A stretch of 64,000 nt of DNA. Source: Sordaria brevicollis. Lineage: Eukaryota > Ascomycota > Sordariomycetes > Sordariales > Sordariaceae. The stretch is from the NCBI GenBank assembly GCA_033439795.1, contig JAUTDP010000001.1, positions 5,930,708 to 5,994,707 on the forward strand, in the 5' to 3' direction. This document shows, piece after piece, positions 48,633 through 58,350 of this stretch. Position 1 is the first letter of the stretch; each line of letters begins with the position of its first letter. The notes under the pieces are model-generated. The model saw only the letters and a program-made list of their open reading frames with translations. It did not search any database and was not told the DNA's origin. A program made the translations under genes and the position numbers.

Positions 48633-49658
48633 ATGGACAACAACATGGCCCACCGCCCCAAGGTCAACAATGACGACACCATGGACATGGACCAAACCAA
48701 GCCCAATGACACCATCTCCCCATCCGGAGCCGGAGATGACTTCGTCGTCGACCTCACCTCCCAACCCACCACCTCCCAGCAACCCCAAAAGCCCAACATG
48801 CGCTTCGACCCCTCCATTTTCGGCTCCTCCTCCCTCGCCAGCAAGTTGCCTTCCTTCCTCGAAGAGTTGGCCCGCGCCAACCGGGAGACCGAACAACTAA
48901 TGGCCTCCAACCCCAAAGCCGCACGGATCGAAATCAACTCCGACGACGAAGACGAAAGCTCCGAAGAAGAGGGTGGCGGCGGTAGGCAGGTGATCGAAAT
49001 GAATCTTTACTCCGGTATCTTGGAACCCGAGAATCCAGACGAGAAGAAGGGGGAAAAGAAGGAGATTGTGATGCCTAATGGACAACCGTTTGCTGGTGAT
49101 GGGAAGGTGGATGGTGGTGATGAACCGTTTATTTCCGAGCCTGTCAACGTTCGACATACCAATGGCACCGCCGTCAACGACAGCAAGAAACGCCGAGCTT
49201 CTTCATCCAGCTCCAGCTCCAGCGCCAGCAGCAGCAGCAGCAGCAGCAGTTCAGAAGGAGAAACGCGCGTGATCAAACTCCCAATCTCCGCCCTACAACA
49301 ACGCAATTCCAGGGAAGCAAGCCCAGCAGACTCTCAAGCATCAGACGAAAGCGCAGAGCACACAGGCGCATCATCTTCGCGGAAGGAGGTCACGGTACCG
49401 CCTCGGGCACCCCCAAAGAAGAAAATCGTTGTTGCGAGGAAAGCGGATGGCAGTCTCTCCTCTTCGCTTAAAGACCAAGATGTGCAGGACTGGGTGGATA
49501 GCCAGCCGTCTACGACGGGGGAGTACGATGAGATTGAGGGAGCACCGAAGAGGAAGATGTTGATTCCCAAGACCCGCGTTGGTTCGGCAGAGTCGCAGAA
49601 GAATGTGCAGGATTGGGTGAACAAGCAGGCGAATCAGGAGCAAGGTGATCATCAATAA
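48633..49658 (+). CDS. Acidic Ser-rich protein, DUF4598/NOPCHAP1-like
   Basis: A single-exon gene of 341 aa. A short conserved block at about residues 70-140 (LPSFLEELARANRETEQLMA, then RIEINSDDEDESSEEE and IEMNLYSGILEPE) resembles the DUF4598 family, to which the box C/D snoRNP assembly chaperone NOPCHAP1 belongs, as I recall it. The rest is disordered: a poly-Ser tract (about residues 190-210), acidic runs, and two copies of a QDWV motif near the C-terminus (VQDWVDSQPST and VQDWVNKQANQ). If the family call is right the protein would help load NOP58 during snoRNP assembly. Without a profile search this is tentative; the coding call itself is strong. Confidence 0.75.
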   Translation: MDNNMAHRPKVNNDDTMDMDQTKPNDTISPSGAGDDFVVDLTSQPTTSQQPQKPNMRFDPSIFGSSSLASKLPSFLEELARANRETEQLMASNPKAARIEINSDDEDESSEEEGGGGRQVIEMNLYSGILEPENPDEKKGEKKEIVMPNGQPFAGDGKVDGGDEPFISEPVNVRHTNGTAVNDSKKRRASSSSSSSSASSSSSSSSSEGETRVIKLPISALQQRNSREASPADSQASDESAEHTGASSSRKEVTVPPRAPPKKKIVVARKADGSLSSSLKDQDVQDWVDSQPSTTGEYDEIEGAPKRKMLIPKTRVGSAESQKNVQDWVNKQANQEQGDHQ

Positions 49659-50227
49659 GGGGAAACGGAGGGCGTGGATTTATGGCATCATTTGGCGTTA
49701 TTCGGACGGGCTGGAAAAGGAAAATGGGGAGGGAGGCATGTTGAGTTTTTGTTGTGCTTTACAATACCTATCGCGTCATATTTTGCTTGAAGCTATGTAA
49801 TGATGCCTAGGATATGAACGTGGAAAGTCATTCTTGATACCTGTGATTACGTTATGGTTGCTATAGCTCTTGCTTAACAGTTCTCGTTATGAACCGGTAA
49901 AACAGCATACGCAGTACATATATTGCAGATCGAAGCCAAGCCGTGCCGAAGGGGAAGCCATTGTACATAACTCTGGGGAATAGTATAACAGTGACCGAAG
50001 GAAGAAAAGTGAGGTTGAAAACAGATGCCGCACTGCGCCGCGCCTTGTCCCAGCCATACGCCGGTCATTGCCGTGACGGTTGTCCCCTTTCCATTCCGTT
50101 GCCGTTCGTTCGTAACGCCGTCCATAGACTCCATGCTTCCCTTTGTCCCATCCATCCATCCGTTCGCAAAGAAGCAAGAATCCTTTAACCCGGGCCCTTT
50201 TAGTCATGATCCAAGCAACTTCCATCA
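49659..50227. other. Convergent 3' intergenic region
   Basis: 569 bp between the stops of the DUF4598-like and kinesin genes; 3' UTRs only. Confidence 0.55.
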
Positions 50228-52327
50228 TCATATGATATTAGTCCTCACCGCCAACGGTTTCCTGACGCCCAACTCATCCAGGAACCTCGTCTTATCATCC
50301 CCGATCTTGCGCCTAAACATGCTCAAATCCTTGAGCAAGCCAGTCATATACTCGTCCATGTCATGAGCCTTTTCGCTAAGATCAATTTCCTCCTGGTCGT
50401 CTTCATCTTCATAAGTGTCATAATCATCATCGTTCTCATAGATGAGGCCTTGATCATCATCACTTGTGACGCCACTGCCACTCCCACCATCGACGAAGGG
50501 GTCATCTGTCGAGATGTTCTCCGACTTTCGGCCGTGAGCGGTACTAACCTCTCCCATAGCCATAAGAGGCATGGTTGAATCCTCTGCTGACATGGCCAGT
50601 GAGGTTGTAGGGAAGGAAGACACCTTGATGGGGTTTCGAAGACTTTCAAGGGCCAGCTTGAGATGTAATCGCAACGCTTCGTTTTCCGTTTGTAGAGACC
50701 GAATCTTGCCCTCGGCTACTAGACTCTTCTCTTCCATCAATTGCTGTAGGCCTCGGACACGCGCTTGGTATTCTTCGAGCTGCTGTTCGGCGTCAAGGGC
50801 GCTCTTCTCCCGGTTTTGGCTGTCGCTCACAACTAGTTGTAGCTGGCGGATTTCGGCGGCCATGGCAGCAATCTGGGCATCGCGCTCGGCAGCGCTGACA
50901 CCGTCGACTTGGTTGACCACGGCACGTGTGCGAATGCGCTTGGCTTGGTCAGCGTAGCGAAGCGTCGAGAGTGTCTCGTCATAGTCGGTGGGCGAAATGC
51001 AAGCAATCATGGCAGTTTTGGAGTTACCGCCGAGGGAATCCTTGAGAAGCCAAGTGAGGACACTGTCACGGTAGGGAACCACCGAGTTGGCTGGCCCCGG
51101 TGTTCGTCCTCTTCCGGCTTTTACAGGGGAAGAAGGGCGGCTTGCGGTTGATTTCGGATCGGCAAGTGCAGCGATGACACGCCCTAGAGTTGTTAGAGAC
51201 TTGTTGATGTTGCTTCCCTCACGAAGGCGTTGGCCTGTGGCCTCGGTGGACTTTGCTCGCTCGCTGCCAGCAAGATCGACAAGGCGGATACGACTGCTGC
51301 GTTCTGTGGTCTCGTCTGTCTCGAGGTCGTGGTGGATCTGCTTGAGCATGATAGTAAAAACAGCGTGGCTGCGACTACTGGTGTCGTTCATCTTGGTGCT
51401 GGCTACTGTGCGGCTTCTATCGCCAATACGCATCCACCTGATGATCTCCTCGAGGCCTCGTACAGGGACCTCAGTCAGGTCCTTGACATATGGCCCCTCG
51501 GTGGGTGATTCGCGAACCTTGAGGTAGTATGGTGGCTTGTTAAGCACAACTGGGGCGAGAAGGTCTCGTACATGTTCGTTGTAAACTTCGAAATAGCTGA
51601 CTTTGACATTGTAGCTGATATTTGGCGTCTCATCTTGGGCGGAAGCAATGCGCTGGAACAAATCTTCACAGGTCCGAGGAATAAGTCCAGGTTGATCAGG
51701 CGTTCCCATCATGGTGTATGATTTTCCGGAGCCAGTCTGGCCGTATGCAAAGATACAGGTATGGTATCCTTCGAAATTGTGATCGAGAAATTCCTCGCCT
51801 AAGCTGTCGTAGACATGTTCTTGTGTCGCATAGTGCTCGTCTGCTGTGTTGTGACTCCAAAAGCTCTTATCGAATGTGAACGACTTCTCCTCTAGTACCC
51901 TACGAGACCGAACACCTCGAGAATTAGCGAGGTCTGACTCTTGAGGAACCAAAAGGGTTGTTCGTTCTGTTGCCGGGTCCATCTCAACAATGCATTTAGC
52001 ATTGCGCTCGAGTTCTGTAGTACGTTTAAGTGTTAGCATGCGAGTGTCCGTTAGTATAATGAACAGCTAGATATTTGGCGCACCGCGAGGCAGAAACGCC
52101 CGAACTCTCACCACCACCCGCACATTCGCTCCGGGGTCCTTGGGGACGAAAGGTGTGACTGTTCCCTCTCGCGGACGTAAAGTTGGGGTCGAGACATTGT
52201 CGCGGGTCTTCCGCTGGCGGATATCGGGAGTGTTCGGCATCAGGCGCGGCTCCAAAGATATTTGGTATAATGTATCCTCGATATCGGCTATAGTTTTGCG
52301 AAAGCGCTGTTGAAGAAGGTTAAACAT
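50228..52327 (-). CDS. kin3: Short kinesin-3 (Unc104/KIF1-related, NcKin3 type)
   Basis: Two exons, 52327-52084 and 52014-50228, with a 69-bp intron (CTAAC branch site), encode 676 aa. After a 65-residue N-terminal extension the motor begins VRVVVRVRAFLPRELERNAK. The P-loop GQTGSGKSYT is at about residue 173, switch I (NDTSSRSHAVF) at about 291 and switch II (DLAGSE) at about 328. The neck follows TLRYADQAKRIRTRAVVNQV, and a coiled coil spans about 455-540. The tail is short, with a very acidic stretch (DDDYDTYEDEDDQEE). There is no room for the FHA and PH cargo domains of full-length Unc104. Neurospora NcKin3, a short kinesin-3 studied as a dimeric motor and linked to mitochondrial transport, is the best match I recall. 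Residues 366-393 are an insert near loop 12. Confidence 0.9.
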
Positions 52328-53540
52328 GTAAAGATGCGATTCGCGAACAGGCCGAGTACCAATGGTAGGGCGAGAGCTGGGGAGGGGTGGTGGTTATCAG
52401 TTGAATAACACCAACCTGGATGCCCACCTACATCCACTAACAAAGGCAGGTGAGGTTCAGGTAGGGTAGTAGTGGTGGTGCTTCTCAGCTGCTGCTGCTG
52501 TGGTCAAGCTGTAAGCTGTGTGACTGCCTTTGTGCAAGGGAAGAAGTTCGTTACGCCCTACGGCACGGCACGACTTCCACGTTCAGATGCTTTGAGGTGA
52601 CAAGGGAGCAGGGATCGGCCAATGTTTACACTGCAAAGGGGGGGTTGTCTGGGTTGCAGTTGCCAGGGCGAACCAAGGATGGCGTTGGTGGTCCTGCAGT
52701 AGCGCTGGATCCGGGGGAGACTCGAGTGCTGTTAAAAGTGGTCGGTAGGGCGATAAGTGCAAAGGTGCGTGCAGAGGTGCGTGAGGACGTGGATTGCGGC
52801 TTCATTTGGAGTTGAACAAAGGTTAAAGGTTTACAGAAAAACTCCTCGAAGATTCGGTGCTTTTTTTCTTTCGAAATCTTCGAGCTACCTAGCACCAGAC
52901 TTTTGAAGATGCAGGTACGCTCGGGATGCAGGTGCGTTTGGACAGGTCTTACCAGAGATCGTGTACCGCAGTTGCCAAGATGGGGGTTCTGCAAGGGGTT
53001 TAGTGGGGCCTTTTAGTTGACGTGCATTTGGCAGCTTCCGGGCGGAGTCTTTCTTCCTGCCAGGCACACCAGGGCAGGCACATCTATCAAAGCCAACGAC
53101 ACTGGATCGCGCTCCCTTCAGTGGTCAGTTGCTCACGTCGGAGACGCCCAGATCAGGTTTCAGTATTTCCCTTGGTCAATAGCGCGGCTAGATAAAAACA
53201 ACAGTTCAGATGCTGACGACGAAGTAAACAGTACCCGAGACCCATGGTCGTCTCGAAAGACAAACAACAGAAGACGTACCGCGAATCATTGGACACCTTC
53301 TTCCTCGATATTTCTCTATCATCGCGATATTAGATGCAAGATTCGGTGGCCAAGACGCTGCCACCCGAGGAACATGTCTCTGAAACCGATAAACACCCAA
53401 CACCCAGCAACCGTGAACCAAGGAAACAAGACGCCTCTTCGCAAAAAAAAGACCCAAACCCAAACGCTAAGCAACGCGCAAAATCCGGTACCAGTTTAAA
53501 CAAGCCTGTGCCATAATAACCCAACGCCATCTATCACCCT
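52328..53540. promoter_or_regulatory. Kinesin promoter and 3' flank of the DeSI-Trx-PUL gene
   Basis: About 1.2 kb between two minus-strand genes. A short CTGCTG run is at about 52,490. A plus frame at 53017-53499 has no domain and low-complexity content. No gene is supported. Confidence 0.5.
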
Positions 53541-55405
53541 TTAAGGCTTATTCAATCCTTTACCCAACAACTCGCTCCCTACCTCATCGATCAGCTTCAA
53601 ATCTGGGAAAGCCTTCTTCTTCCCCAAAATGCTGTTCCCGGCATCCATCGTCCTCAACAGATCCGAAAGTTCGCCGTCGAGAGGCATCCGATATGCAAGG
53701 TATCCCAGAGCCAATAGCATACCTTCCAGGGCTTCACCTGAAGATTCCTCCTGAGCGATAGCCTCTAGAATGGAAGCTGCCAGCTCGATCTGGTCGTCTT
53801 GAGGAAGCACATCACCCGGCCCATCCTGTCTCTTGCGACTGTTCGCCAGTGCAATATTGAACAATAGAGATGCTGCTGCTACCCGCACGTTGTCATGAGT
53901 ATCATCAAGAAGACTGGACGAAACCAGCGTCGTGAGAGGAGTCCGCAGCTTTTCGTTACTAAGAACCTCGTCGGCGTACAGTTGGCTTGAAAAGAGGTTG
54001 CAAGCCATTTGAAGGGTGACCAAGCGCAGAGCATACGGGCACTCCTTCAGATCATTGACGTGCTCGAGCAGCGCTGTGACGGTGCCGTGTACTACCTCCT
54101 CCGCTAGATATCCGCTGAAACGAGGATCGACGAGACCGACCCTCAACAAATCGACAACTGTAAAGAGAGTTTCCGTTGGTACGTTTTTAATGGACTCGCG
54201 CACAAAAATTGCGAAGGCGGCCATATCGGGCAATGTCGCCTCGGCAGGTCCGGCTTTCGATCGGGCGTCGATGAAGTGCTTGACGCCCTGCACTGCTGGA
54301 TTCTCGGCGTCTGATCCCATTTTTGCGAGCAGTTTGTCCAAAGGCGGCACTTTGGTGTAGAGAACCGGTTTCGTGCCTAGGTTCGAAAACGTTGGGAGGT
54401 TGAGAGACTGGTGGGCATGAGCCGGCCACGCCATCTGAACCAAAAGTCGCACATTTCCTTGCAACGCGCCACGGTCGGCACCACTCCATCGGTTTTCTTG
54501 CTTTCCCTTCAGAAAAGTGACGAATGTTGGTGTCGCGCTGACCGAGTAAGCGCTTCCCACGTCAAAGGCGACCGAGACATCGACTTTGATCAAAACACCC
54601 TTGTCTCCCACCTCAGCTGCTAGTTCGTCGTATAGAGGGTAAAGTATCTTGCATGGTGGACAAGTTGCTGAAGTAAAGAAGACGACGGCGCATGAGTTTT
54701 GATACTTCTCCAAGAGAGATTGGAGCTCATTAAGGCTGGTAACATTGTGAACCTTGCCCTGATGGTGATGAAATTCCGATTTTGGCTTCGACGAGCTTCC
54801 GGGGGTGTTCTGCTGGATACCCAGAATGCCACCACCGCGCTTGTTGGCGTGGATTTGCTGGTTGAGCATGGGCATCAACATTTGGCCCATGGGCGACTTG
54901 AGCACCGTTTGGGGCATGTTGATGATGTAGTCTGGAATCCCCTTTCCGAGAAGAAACGTAGCAAGGTCGTTGGAAAAGTTGTTGCAGTTATGTGTCCACA
55001 GATCATAAGTCTGTTATCGAAGTGGTCAGTGGCTGTAACCAGTTAGACAAGCAAGACTCATCTTCAACTTACCTGCATCGTGTAAATTTCCCTCAACGAA
55101 TCTAAATATTCCTCAATCACATCCAATGGCACTGAATACGTTATTCGTCAGTACAGCATCTTCAGAAGTGTACAACTGATGTGACGCTTACACTCAGTTT
55201 TCCCAAGATAAATCTCCTCCAAAGGCCTGCCGAGGTGCGAAGACCCGGGGATGATGGAAACAATGTTGCCATCGTACACATATTCCCGCCCATTCAGTTG
55301 AATCGACGTATGGTAAACGGCGTCTAGCTGGAAACCAAGCAAACCAGCAGACATCTGTTTCGCCAAACCGCGCGAGAGGTCATAGACCAACAGGTGTACA
55401 TCCAT
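53541..55405 (-). CDS. DeSI-type thiol peptidase - thioredoxin - PUL domain fusion protein
   Basis: Three exons: 55405-55192, 55131-55073 and 55010-53541; the join closes in frame for 580 aa. Residues 1-120 form a PPPDE (DeSI) papain-like domain. The catalytic His is in AVYHTSIQLNGREYVYDG (H32) and the catalytic Cys in YDLWTHNCNNFSND (C100), with FLLGKGIPDYI closing the fold. Residues about 175-285 are a thioredoxin domain with the active site ATCPPCK (CPPC at about 208-211) and the cis-Pro region SATPTFVTF. From about 310 to the end is an all-helical PUL-like armadillo domain of the type that binds Cdc48/p97. DeSI enzymes remove SUMO or act on palmitoyl or ubiquitin conjugates, so the fusion could link deconjugation, redox and Cdc48. 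The specific substrate is unknown. The start is the ATG at 55405; the frame upstream has no ATG opening. Confidence 0.92.
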
Positions 55406-55741
55406 TTTGAGAATTCGCTCAAGATGATTAGTGGTGACGTCGGGGGTGATGCCGGTACCGGTATTCGAATGGAACGTGGTATTACTCGCAGAAGGGGTAT
55501 CTCGAAGAAAAGAACGACAAAAGACCCGACGTGGTTGCTGAAAATTACGGCTTTTTTTTGCCGATGGATAAGAAAAAGGACAAATGAGCACTAGGTGATC
55601 AGTGAGTTTATATCTCGGTGAGGGTCGAAAGAGGCAACAGTGGTTACGAAGTTGTCGAAGAATTATTCTGGAAATCGAAAGAAGCGGAAAGGTACTTGGC
55701 GGGCATGGTCGCCTTGGTATTGCTTGCCCCCCTACTTATTA
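55406..55741. promoter_or_regulatory. Promoter of the DeSI-Trx-PUL gene abutting the repeat tract
   Basis: Only about 335 bp separate the start codon from the mobile-element relic. The segment is of normal composition with intact CpA. It ends in the inverted repeat CCCCCTACTT-ATT-AAGTAGGGGG (55728-55750), whose right arm is the start of the element. Confidence 0.6.
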
Positions 55742-57571
55742 AGTAGGGGGTGGAGAAATTTTGGGACAGGGTTTAAATTTGGGACAAGCGCCGACTCGTA
55801 CTATGCACAATCTCCTATTAACGTAACGCAAAACCCCTTATTTATATCGTAAACCCGGAACCCATTCGTATAATACAATACATCCCAACACCCGTAAAAA
55901 CGACTATAACGCTATAAAAAGTGAGCAATCTATATATCTATATAATAATAAATAGTGGATTAACCGTTTTTTAATACCTATAAATTTTAATAAATATTTT
56001 AAAGAGTTAGGAGAAGTACCCGCTAAGTATAAAAGTACTTATATATATTTCGCCGTTTATAAACGTTATAAATCCCTTCGTAATAAATCTTCGAAGCTAC
56101 CGACTATTAGAAATATCGCTATTATTATTAGGGAATCGCGTTTATTTATATCCCGCTATATAAAATCGTTAACCGAATTCGAAAAACCCGTTATATTAAA
56201 AAGGCTTAAAGGAAAACCCTATTTATTAATTAACGCGGAGGAAAACGCGATCGTATTATATATAATATTCTACTTCGAAGGGAAATTCCTTATATTTTAC
56301 AAAATAATATTATCGGTTATTAATCGACTATACGTATTATATAAGGTACCGGAAAATTGCAACGCTAAATAATTAATATAATTTATAAAGGATTACCCCT
56401 AATTAAAAATAATAATTTACTATATTATTAATATTAAAAGAAGATTTTAGGAATTAAATAAAGATTTGGTTAACGAATAGTTTAATAATTATAAGGAAAT
56501 AATCGAAAAGTATAATATAGCGAAAGGAGATATTTAGAATAATAATAAAATCGGTATTAAAATTAGGTATATAGCGGGTAATTATATTAAAATTATTATA
56601 TTAAAAGACTTACTAAATATAAAAATATAAAATTAATATATATTTTTATTAATAATTTTATATAGGGGTAAATATTTATTATTCTTTTTCTAGCCCGAAA
56701 TTAATAATATTATTAATAGAGAATCGGTTATTTTTATCGTTAGCGTAAATATTATAGCGAAAATTATACCTATTTATATAATTTTTAAAACCGACTTAAT
56801 AAAGGAATTTATTTATAACGATTTAAATAATAGCGTTCAATTTACTAAATCCCCGACGGGCTTTTCGAATACGGAATTAATATTCGATTAATTAAAGTAC
56901 TTTAATTACTATTCCTTTTACCTATCGTTAATATTTATAAAATTAAAAGAAGAAGATAAGTACGAACTTCGTAATAATTAAAAAGAAGGGGAAGAGGGGG
57001 AGGGGTTCTCTTTTAAAAATTAATTTAAATATAATTAATATAAATATAATTATTTTAATTATAAATTCCCTAATTTAAATAAAAGTATTAATATTAGAAA
57101 TATCCCTAGTGTTAAACGAATTTATTGTATCCTTATTATCGATAGCTTTAATAATTATTATAATTTCGAAATTAAATAATATATTAAAGTTTTCGATATC
57201 CTCTTAATAAATTTACTTCTTTATTTAACCTATATAATATAGCTTTTTAACGTTAGAATATTCTCTTCTTTAAAGTCCTACTACTAAAAGGTCTTAAAGT
57301 CATTTATTTAACGCAACGAATATACCTTTAATAAAGTAACGTTTATTAAAGAATTAAAAATACGTTATTATATTTATAATCCCTATTATAATAATATATT
57401 AATTATATTACCTCCGGGTTTATAAAGTATTTTCGACTATAATATAACTGTATATTATATTTATAACGGTTTTTTTAATATTAAAATATAATTACTAAAC
57501 CATTTTTAAATCCTCTCCCAAATCTAAATTAAATAACCCAAGTAAAATAACCCTACGCTACCCTCCCTATT
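55742..57571 (+). mobile_element. RIP-mutated Fot1/pogo-type DNA transposon relic
   Basis: About 1.83 kb. Both ends start (A)GTAGGG/ATAGGG next to TA, and the terminal regions share TTTGGGA-type blocks, suggesting degraded inverted repeats with TA target duplication. Conceptual plus-strand translation, reading through TAA/TAG, shows the order expected of a CENP-B/Fot1 transposase. A helix-turn-helix region has INAEENAIVLYI (about 56,235). Then come F-NNYKEIIEKYNIAKGDI (about 56,490), NRESV (56,715), GFSNTELIFD-LKYFN (about 56,850-56,920, catalytic-core signature), and ILIIDSFNNYYNFEIK (about 57,130, the Asp block). Many stops lie where the family has Trp or Gln, as RIP would produce. An unusual low-complexity insert sits before the second block. 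It is non-functional. Confidence 0.85.
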
Positions 57572-58092
57572 ATTAAAAAATATTCAATTTACTATATCTA
57601 AGAAATATTCTAAATATATTAAAAAAAAATACTCCTATCTATTTAATTCCCTTATTCGTAACGTATTATAATATATCGAAATAATTACTAACGAAACTAT
57701 TTTATTATATAATAAAATATAAAAAATCAACCGATAAAATAAAAAAAAGGCGGCAAATTTCGATAGAAAAATAAAGAAGAGGGTATATAAAGTATTAAAA
57801 AAAGGGGATTATTTAAATTTCTCGAAGGCGTAATTTAATAAGGAAGTAATTAAGCGGGTATAGAGGGAGGCTATAAATAATTAGAAAAAATAACTACGTA
57901 TTATTAAAATAATAAATAATAAAATAATAATAAAAATAAAGAAAAAATAGTAAAATTCCCTTAATAATAAAAGTAAAATATATTAAAAAGTATATTAAGA
58001 TAATTACGTTAAATAAAAATAAGAAGAAGGTTATATCCTAATTAATAAAAATAATATACTTAATCCCCAATTAAAGCCAAAAAAGGAGAAAC
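57572..58092. repeat. RIP-mutated AT-rich DNA, origin unknown
   Basis: AT-rich, TpA-rich sequence with almost no CpA or TpG and many A-runs. No frame can be read. It may belong to a second element that flanks the structured island. Confidence 0.75.
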
Positions 58093-58350
58093 TGTGAAGT
58101 GACCGCCACGCTGACTGTGGCGGCACCTTCCACGACCAACCGCCAGTCGGGAGATTGGCTAGCACGTTGGTCGGAAGGTTCGCAATGCGGATTATAATAG
58201 TATAAGACTACTATATTCCCCGCGTTGAACGCGCGCCCTTCTTTTCCTAAAACAATTAATATCACCAATTCATTCACATATATACTACTCCTCTTACAAT
58301 AGTGCCTAATAATAGTTAATTGGACCGTTAATACAATATAATACAATTTT
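58093..58350. other. Non-RIP island with nested hairpins, possible solo LTR
   Basis: About 250 bp, GC-richer on its left side, with many intact CpA/TpG, inside fully RIP-mutated DNA. It starts TGTGAAGTG. One perfect hairpin has arms CCGCCAC (58103-58109) and GTGGCGG (58117-58123). A second has arms CCTTCC plus GACCAAC (58126-58140) pairing with GTTGGTC plus GGAAGG (58166-58178). The right half is AT-rich with a TATAATAGTATAAG stretch and a CGCGTTGAACGCGC near-palindrome. A TG start and promoter-like sequence suggest a solo LTR, but no matching copy or target duplication was established. Confidence 0.5.
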
